Shown here in pieces: positions 31,290 to 36,728 of a stretch of DNA of 36,728 nt. Position 1 is the first letter of the stretch. Each line of letters starts with the position of its first letter. The notes below the pieces were generated by a model that made no database searches, was not told the origin of the DNA, and saw nothing but the letters and a program-made list of their open reading frames with translations. Made by a program: the position numbers and the translations under genes. This DNA is from Lachnospiraceae bacterium (GTDB lineage Bacteria; Bacillota; Clostridia; Lachnospirales; Lachnospiraceae): the NCBI GenBank assembly GCA_900770345.1, contig CAAGKF010000199.1, forward strand, positions 1 through 36,728, read 5' to 3'.

Positions 31290-33575
31290 ATGACAAAAGA
31301 GGGGACAAAAGAAAAACTGGATATTGAACTGGAGGCTCCGGCCGATTTTACCAGCCCGGAGGTGCTTTATCAGGATTTGATCAGCACCATCCGCAAGTAT
31401 CATCCTTCCGATGATATTACCATGATTGAAAAGGCGTACAGGATCGCTGATGAAGCGCATAAAGAGCAGAAACGCAAATCCGGCGAGCCCTACATTATCC
31501 ATCCGCTTTGCGTAGCCATCATACTGGCGGATCTGGAGATGGACAAGGAGACGATTGCCGCCGGCCTTCTCCACGATGTGGTGGAGGATACCATTATGAC
31601 GCTGGACCAGCTGACGAAGGAGTTCGGGCCTGAGGTGGCTTTCCTGGTAGACGGCGTTACAAAGCTGACCCAGTTAAACTGGGATAAGGATAAGGTGGAG
31701 ATCCAGGCGGAGAACCTGCGCAAGATGTTTCTTGCCATGGCAAAGGACATCCGTGTTATTATTATCAAGCTGTCCGACCGCCTTCACAATATGCGCACGG
31801 GCCAGTACTGGAAGCCGGAGAAGCAGAAGGAGAAGGCAAGAGAGACCATGGAGATCTATGCTCCCATTGCGGACCGTCTCGGTATTTCCAAGATCAAGAT
31901 CGAGCTGGATGATCTGTCTTTAAAGTTCCTGAAGCCGGAGGTTTATTATGATCTGGTGGAGAAGGTGGATCTGCGCAAGGATGCCAGAGAAGCTTTCGTG
32001 CAGTCCATTGTAGATGAAGTAAAACAGCATATGAAGGATGCGGGCATTGACGCTACCGTAGGCGGCAGAGTGAAGCATTTCTTCAGTATTTATAAAAAAA
32101 TGGTCAAGCAGAATAAGACTCTTGACCAGATCTATGATCTGTTCGCAGTCCGTATTATGGTGGAGACAGTAAAGGACTGCTATGCGGCTCTGGGCGTGAT
32201 CCATGAGATGTATAAGCCGATTCCTGGTCGTTTTAAAGACTATATAGCTATGCCCAAGCAAAATATGTACCAGTCTCTCCACACTACGCTGATCGGCAGT
32301 ACGGGTCAGCCTTTTGAGATCCAGATCCGTACCTATGAGATGCACCGGACGGCGGAGTACGGTATTGCCGCACACTGGAAGTACAAGGAAAGCGGAAGCG
32401 GCCAGATCGCTGCCGGCAAGGAAGAGGAAAAATTAAGCTGGCTGCGCCAGATACTGGAATGGCAGCGTGATACCGACGATTCCAAGGAGTTTTTGAGCAT
32501 GGTCAAGGGTGACTTGGACCTGTTTTCCGACAGCGTATACTGCTTTACTCCTTCCGGCGATGTAAAGACTCTTCCCAGCGGTTCAACTCCCATTGACTTC
32601 GCCTACTCGATTCACAGTGCCGTAGGAAATAAGATGGTGGGCGCAAGGGTAAACGGAAAGCTGGTTCCTATTGAATACGTGATCCAGAACGGCGACCAGA
32701 TCGAAGTGGTTACCTCGCAGAATTCCAAGGGTCCAAGCCGTGACTGGCTGAAGATCGTTAAAAGTACCCAGGCCAAGAATAAGATCAATCAGTGGTTTAA
32801 GAGCCAGATGAAGGAGGACAATATTGTCCGGGGCCGTGATATGATCGACAGATATTGCAAGACCAAGGGTATCAACTGGGCAGAGCTGAGCCGGCCGGAA
32901 TTTATGGAAAAGGTGATGAACCGGTATGCCTACAGAGACTGGGATTCGGTTCTGGCCTCCATCGGTCACGGCGGTCTGAAAGAGGGCCAGGTCATCAATA
33001 AGATGCTGGAAGAGCGGGAGAAGAAGCTTAAGCGGGAGATCACCGACGAGGATGTTCTGGGCGGCATTCCCGATACGGACGGAAGGTCGGGAGAGGCCAC
33101 GGTCCGTAAGGCCAAGAGCGGCATTGTGGTGAAGGGAATTCACGATCTTGCGGTGCGTTTCTCACGCTGCTGCAATCCGGTGCCCGGTGATGAGATAGTG
33201 GGCTTTGTCACAAGAGGACGCGGCGTTTCCATTCATCGTACGGACTGTATTAATGTGCTGAATCTTCCGGAGGATGAGCGCAGCAGGCTGATCGATGCCG
33301 AGTGGCAGGTGACGGAAAATCCAGGCAGTACGGAACAGTATTCAACGGAGATCCAGATATTTGCCAATAACCGGATCGGTATGTTTGCCGATATTTCCAA
33401 AGTTTTTACAGAAAAGCAGATCGATATCACCTCCATGAATGTAAGAACCAGCAAGCAGGGAAAAGCTACGATCATCATGACCTTTGATATTCACGGTACG
33501 GAGGAGCTGAACCGTCTGACAGAGAAGATCCGCCAGATCGAAGGCGTGCTGGATATTGAGAGAACGACGGGCTGA
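31290..33575 (+). CDS. relA: Bifunctional (p)ppGpp synthetase/hydrolase RelA/SpoT
   Basis: The 761-aa Rel enzyme has an HD hydrolase domain (AAGLLHDVVEDT, His 95/Asp 96, and IIHP), a synthetase domain (YQSLHTTLIG, EIQIRT), a TGS domain (VYCFTPSGDVKTLPSGSTPIDFAYSIHS), a Cys-rich RIS/zinc-finger segment (CCNPVPGDEIVGFVTRG) and a C-terminal ACT domain. Both catalytic halves look intact. It makes and destroys ppGpp during amino-acid starvation. The start at 31290 is chosen because AAAGGTGA lies just upstream and the earlier ATG sits in the -10 box. It heads a block with an MBL hydrolase and hemZ. Confidence 0.96.
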   Translation: MTKEGTKEKLDIELEAPADFTSPEVLYQDLISTIRKYHPSDDITMIEKAYRIADEAHKEQKRKSGEPYIIHPLCVAIILADLEMDKETIAAGLLHDVVEDTIMTLDQLTKEFGPEVAFLVDGVTKLTQLNWDKDKVEIQAENLRKMFLAMAKDIRVIIIKLSDRLHNMRTGQYWKPEKQKEKARETMEIYAPIADRLGISKIKIELDDLSLKFLKPEVYYDLVEKVDLRKDAREAFVQSIVDEVKQHMKDAGIDATVGGRVKHFFSIYKKMVKQNKTLDQIYDLFAVRIMVETVKDCYAALGVIHEMYKPIPGRFKDYIAMPKQNMYQSLHTTLIGSTGQPFEIQIRTYEMHRTAEYGIAAHWKYKESGSGQIAAGKEEEKLSWLRQILEWQRDTDDSKEFLSMVKGDLDLFSDSVYCFTPSGDVKTLPSGSTPIDFAYSIHSAVGNKMVGARVNGKLVPIEYVIQNGDQIEVVTSQNSKGPSRDWLKIVKSTQAKNKINQWFKSQMKEDNIVRGRDMIDRYCKTKGINWAELSRPEFMEKVMNRYAYRDWDSVLASIGHGGLKEGQVINKMLEEREKKLKREITDEDVLGGIPDTDGRSGEATVRKAKSGIVVKGIHDLAVRFSRCCNPVPGDEIVGFVTRGRGVSIHRTDCINVLNLPEDERSRLIDAEWQVTENPGSTEQYSTEIQIFANNRIGMFADISKVFTEKQIDITSMNVRTSKQGKATIIMTFDIHGTEELNRLTEKIRQIEGVLDIERTTG

Positions 33576-33610
33576 TGCCGCAGGGATCAGCAGAAAGGGG
33601 ACAGGGAGAT

Positions 33611-34261
33611 ATGAGTGATTTCAGAATCAGGACCTGTGTGCTGGGTATGGTCAGCACCAACTGCTATCTGGTTTACAATGACAGTACAAAAGAAGCTGTT
33701 GTTGTGGATCCGGCGGACAACAGTGCCTATATTTTAAATAAATGCAGCGAGCTGGGGATAAAACCGGTGGCTGTGCTTCTGACTCACGGACATTTTGACC
33801 ATATGATGGCGGCTCCGGATCTTTGCCGTGCATTCCATATCAAGGTCTATGCCTCGGAGAAGGAGGATGAAATGCTGAGTGATTCCGGCCGGAATATGTC
33901 CGGTGCGTGGGTGGGGAGACCCACAAGCTTTCACGCCGATGTTCTTCTTCATGAAGGGGATGAACTGGACCTGCTGGGCTTTAAGTGGCAGGTACTGGAA
34001 ACTCCGGGCCATACGCCCGGTTCCGTCAGCTATTATCTGCCGGAGGAGGAAGTGCTTCTTGCGGGGGATACCCTGTTTCAGGAATCCTACGGGCGCACCG
34101 ATCTTCCCGGAGGAAGCAGCAGTCAGATCATAAAATCTCTGACGGAAAAGCTGCTGGTGCTGCCGGATGATGTAATGGTGTATACAGGCCATGGTGATCC
34201 TACCACGATTGGTCATGAGAAGAAATACAATCCCATCGCCTATTACATGAAGCAGAAGTGA
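33611..34261 (+). CDS. MBL-fold metallo-hydrolase (glyoxalase-II-like)
   Basis: The 216-aa protein has the metallo-beta-lactamase motif THGHFDHM (about residues 58-65), GHTPGSVSYYL, AGDTLF and a late T-G-H-G-D-P-T-T-I-G-H-E-K. This YcbL/GloB-like family hydrolyses thioesters such as lactoylglutathione or other small substrates; the true substrate is unknown. It sits between relA and hemZ, as in many Clostridia. I place the start at 33611 with AAAGGGG 10 nt upstream. An in-frame ATG at 33575 overlapping the relA stop is possible but has a weak ribosome site. Confidence 0.9.
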   Translation: MSDFRIRTCVLGMVSTNCYLVYNDSTKEAVVVDPADNSAYILNKCSELGIKPVAVLLTHGHFDHMMAAPDLCRAFHIKVYASEKEDEMLSDSGRNMSGAWVGRPTSFHADVLLHEGDELDLLGFKWQVLETPGHTPGSVSYYLPEEEVLLAGDTLFQESYGRTDLPGGSSSQIIKSLTEKLLVLPDDVMVYTGHGDPTTIGHEKKYNPIAYYMKQK

Positions 34262-34315
34262 CATAAGCTGCTGTTCAGGCGGCAAAATAACAGAAGAAAG
34301 CAGGACCCTTTTTTT

Positions 34316-35839
34316 ATGATAGGTTTATTAATACAGGATAATGCATATGAACAGGACATCAGAGAACTTCTGATGTCTTTTTATCCGGGGGAGATCTATG
34401 CCCATGAGGTTAAGGAGGGCGTGGATTTTTATGTGGAAACCCGGATGGGGGACGGAAAAATCGGGGTAACCATATGGGAGAAGACGGAGACTGCCGGGGC
34501 TGGGAAAACACAGGAAGAAAACGGACCGGAAGCCGGCAGGAAAGGAGAGCTCTGCCCTCCCGCAGGCCTGGAGGGCTGGCAGTCGGCGGCCTCCTGCGAT
34601 CGCCCGTCGGATCTGTCCGACCATCTGGCTACCAAGAATGTGGTTAAGAAACTGTTTTACGGAATGTTGGTAAAACGGACGGGAAAGGAACTTCCCTGGG
34701 GCTCTCTTACGGGCATCCGCCCTACCAAGATTGCCCTTACACGGCTGGAGGAGGGATGGAAGGAGGAGGAGATCCGCTCCTTTATGAAGGAAACCTACCT
34801 GGCCAGTGATGAGAAGATCGATCTTAGCATTGAGATCGCGGCCAGAGAGAAGCGGCTTCTGGAGCCTCTGGATTATGAGAGAGGCTACAGTCTTTATGTG
34901 GGTATTCCCTTCTGTCCTACCACGTGTCTTTACTGTTCCTTTACCTCCTTTCCCATCAGCAAATGGAAGGGACGCACGGGACTGTATCTGGAGGCACTGT
35001 ATAAGGAGCTGGAATACACCTCCCGCAGGATGGAGGGCCGCCCTCTGGATACGGTTTATTTCGGCGGCGGAACGCCTACTTCTCTGCCTGCAGAGGACAT
35101 CGATGCTCTTTTAAGCCGTGTGGAAAAGCTTTTCGACACCAAGAATGCCCTGGAATTTACGGTGGAAGCCGGACGGCCGGACAGCATCACGGAGGAAAAG
35201 CTAGGTGTGCTGCGTGATCATGGGATCACTCGTATTTCCATCAATCCCCAGACCATGAACCAGAAGACGCTGGATCTGATCGGACGCCGCCACACAGTGG
35301 AGATGGTAAAGGAAAAATTCCATATGGCCCGGGAGATGGGCTTTGACAATATCAACATGGATCTGATCATGGGACTTCCGGAGGAAGATCTGGATGATGT
35401 GTGCCATACGCTGGAGGAGATCCGGGCACTGTCACCGGATTCCCTGACGGTTCATTCCCTGGCGATCAAGCGCGCCGCCCGCCTCAACATGTTTAAGGAG
35501 GAGTACGGAGAGCTGAAGATCAGCAATACCCCGGAGATGATCGCTTTAAGTGCCGATTGTGCCCGTGAGATGGGTATGGAGCCCTATTATCTGTACCGTC
35601 AGAAAAATATGGCAGGCAATTTTGAAAACGTGGGCTATTCCCTTCCGGGAAAAGCCTGCATCTATAATATTCTCATTATGGAGGAGATGCAGACCATCGC
35701 CGCCTGCGGCGCCGGAACCACCACAAAGGTGGTGTTCCCGTCGGAAAACCGCAGAGAGCGCTGTGAGAATGTGAAGGAAGTGGAGCAGTACATCAGCCGG
35801 ATCGATGAAATGATCGGGAGGAAGGAACGGATTTTGTAA
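34316..35839 (+). CDS. hemZ: Radical-SAM coproporphyrinogen III dehydrogenase-like HemZ
   Basis: The 507-aa protein has a HemZ N-terminal region, then the radical-SAM core with C-x3-C-x2-C in PFCPTTCLYCSFTSF (Cys 200, 204, 207), GGGTPTSLP, SINPQTMN, and a HemN-like C-terminus. HemZ proteins are annotated as oxygen-independent coproporphyrinogen oxidases, but their activity is disputed and many carriers lack full heme synthesis. A poorly conserved Glu/Pro-rich stretch about residues 58-100 appears inserted relative to the core. The ribosome site (AGGA before a T-run) is modest. It ends near convergent pcp. Confidence 0.92.
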   Translation: MIGLLIQDNAYEQDIRELLMSFYPGEIYAHEVKEGVDFYVETRMGDGKIGVTIWEKTETAGAGKTQEENGPEAGRKGELCPPAGLEGWQSAASCDRPSDLSDHLATKNVVKKLFYGMLVKRTGKELPWGSLTGIRPTKIALTRLEEGWKEEEIRSFMKETYLASDEKIDLSIEIAAREKRLLEPLDYERGYSLYVGIPFCPTTCLYCSFTSFPISKWKGRTGLYLEALYKELEYTSRRMEGRPLDTVYFGGGTPTSLPAEDIDALLSRVEKLFDTKNALEFTVEAGRPDSITEEKLGVLRDHGITRISINPQTMNQKTLDLIGRRHTVEMVKEKFHMAREMGFDNINMDLIMGLPEEDLDDVCHTLEEIRALSPDSLTVHSLAIKRAARLNMFKEEYGELKISNTPEMIALSADCAREMGMEPYYLYRQKNMAGNFENVGYSLPGKACIYNILIMEEMQTIAACGAGTTTKVVFPSENRRERCENVKEVEQYISRIDEMIGRKERIL

Positions 35840-35883
35840 TTTTTTGAATATTTCTTACAAAGATCTTTTGCAGATATCGCGGA

Positions 35884-36528
35884 TCAATGCGTCTTCCCCT
35901 CCGCCGTTGCCAGATCGCAGTCATTTTCCGCAATGGCTTTTACTGCGGCCTCAATGCCTTTGGCGATCAGATCAAGGCTCAGGCATGGTGCGGGAGCCGG
36001 GCGCTTTACCACCTGGCTGGGGATGAAGGGGACATGCATGAATCCGCCCCGAACACCGGGATATTGTTTTGCCAGAGTATACAGCACTCCGTACATCAGA
36101 TGGTTGCAGACAAAGGTTCCCGCTGTATTGGAAACACTGGCAGGGATTCCTGCTTCCCGGATGTTCTGTACCATGGCTTTGATGGGAAGGGTCGAAAAAT
36201 AGGCCGGAGCACCATCCGCAAAAATAGGAGTGTCAATCGGCTGATTGCCTTCGTTGTCCTTTATGCGGGCATCGTCCAGATTGATTGCCACTCGCTCAGG
36301 GGTCAGGTCGTAGCGTCCCCCTGCCTGGCCGATGCAGAGCACCGCGTCCGGTTTTTCTCTGGCAATTGCCTCGCTTACAACAGAGATGGATTTGCGGAAT
36401 ACCGTAGGCACCTCTAATTTAACGATCTCCACATCGCCGATTCGGTCAGCTGCCAGCTTTACAGCCTCCAGTGCCGGATTGACAGCTTCTCCTCCGAAGG
36501 GATCGAAGGCAGTAAGTAAAAGTTTCAT
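35884..36528 (-). CDS. pcp: Pyroglutamyl-peptidase I
   Basis: The 214-aa cysteine peptidase removes N-terminal pyroglutamate from peptides. The family triad is visible: Glu 79 in TPERVAIN, Cys 141 in NTAGTFVCN, and His 165 in FMHVPFIP. The start MKLLLTAFDPFGG is canonical. I use ATG 36528, 8 nt after AAAGGA, not the in-frame TTG two codons earlier. It is convergent with hemZ and is preceded on its strand by a structured repeat. Confidence 0.96.
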   Translation of the reverse strand: MKLLLTAFDPFGGEAVNPALEAVKLAADRIGDVEIVKLEVPTVFRKSISVVSEAIAREKPDAVLCIGQAGGRYDLTPERVAINLDDARIKDNEGNQPIDTPIFADGAPAYFSTLPIKAMVQNIREAGIPASVSNTAGTFVCNHLMYGVLYTLAKQYPGVRGGFMHVPFIPSQVVKRPAPAPCLSLDLIAKGIEAAVKAIAENDCDLATAEGKTH

Positions 36529-36580
36529 ATTCAAAATCCTTTCTTTGCATTTAAGGCAGGTACAGCAGTTCAGAATATTA

Positions 36581-36728
36581 TGATGTTGGGGTCAAAAGGT
36601 ATTTTGCCTCCTCTGATACCGGATTGCTCCGTACTACGTACTCCCGCAATCCTCAAAAACATTCATAATCCGCTCATTTTTCTTCGAAAAATGGCTTCTT
36701 ATTCATGTTTTTGGCGGGTCCCAAGGTC
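36581..36728. repeat. Structured intergenic repeat-like element (cut by window end)
   Basis: About 150 bp without a gene holds nested inverted repeats: GGATTGC/GCAATCC (36621-36627 with 36646-36652) around GTAC-tac-GTAC; CATTTTTC-ttc-GAAAAATG (36675-36693); and an outer near-inverted pair built on AAAAACAT and ATGTTTTT. It resembles dispersed intergenic repeats of Lachnospiraceae genomes, from memory and unverified. The window ends inside it. Confidence 0.5.

Noticed and set aside
36656..36712. Tiny minus-strand frame MNKKPFFEEK as a leader peptide of pcp
   Set aside because: No ribosome site, and the sequence is explained by the inverted repeats of the intergenic element.

Overview
This window looks like chromosome of a gut-type, low-to-medium GC Firmicute, most likely a Lachnospiraceae/Clostridium-cluster bacterium. 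The grounds are lipoprotein signal peptides ending in L-A-G/A-C followed by long acidic Glu/Thr/Ala linkers, strong AGGAGG-type ribosome sites, sigma-A promoters, ABC importers encoded next to cytoplasmic glycosidases, and the relA-MBL hydrolase-hemZ order typical of Clostridia. No rRNA, tRNA, CRISPR array, transposase or phage gene is visible.

Layout. 1-3.8 kb is a patchwork of small genes: a secreted cell-wall-binding-repeat protein, a tiny membrane HEXXH protein, a zinc-ribbon membrane protein, an AT-rich XRE-cupin regulator/LysE exporter pair with face-to-face promoters, and a degV pseudogene. 3.8-9.5 kb holds two divergent operons: leftward, two cytoplasmic NodB/PuuE-like hydrolases and a MATE exporter; rightward, an amino-acid-type ABC importer. 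9.7-14.1 kb is pstS-pstC-pstA-pstB-phoU behind PhoP-box-like repeats. 14.1-15.8 kb is a fructose-6-phosphate-aldolase-like transaldolase preceded by phased repeats, and a DeoR regulator. 15.8-25.5 kb is a pectin/galacturonan oligosaccharide locus: esterase, GH105, sugar ABC importer (SBP and two permeases; no dedicated ATPase here), a degenerate GH105-like protein, GH28, and a LacI regulator fused by a 4-bp overlap to apt. 25.6-31.2 kb is a mannosylglycerate-type module: RpiR regulator, PTS EIIABC and GH38 alpha-mannosidase. 31.2-35.8 kb is the stringent-response gene relA/spoT, an MBL-fold hydrolase and hemZ. Convergent pcp follows, and the window ends in a structured intergenic repeat.

How it works together. 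The pectin locus has no visible secreted depolymerase. GH105 and GH28 lack signal peptides, so the cell would import oligogalacturonides made elsewhere or by other organisms and trim them inside. Two cre/LacI-type operators bracket the divergent GH105/SBP promoter region. The mng module appears to have been placed between apt and relA, which are normally neighbours in Firmicutes.

Most unusual items: a GH105 homologue that has lost its catalytic Asp, encoded inside the sugar transporter operon; the tandem cytoplasmic NodB-fold hydrolases with an importer and an exporter; the interlocked promoters of the XRE/LysE pair; and the split apt/relA neighbourhood.
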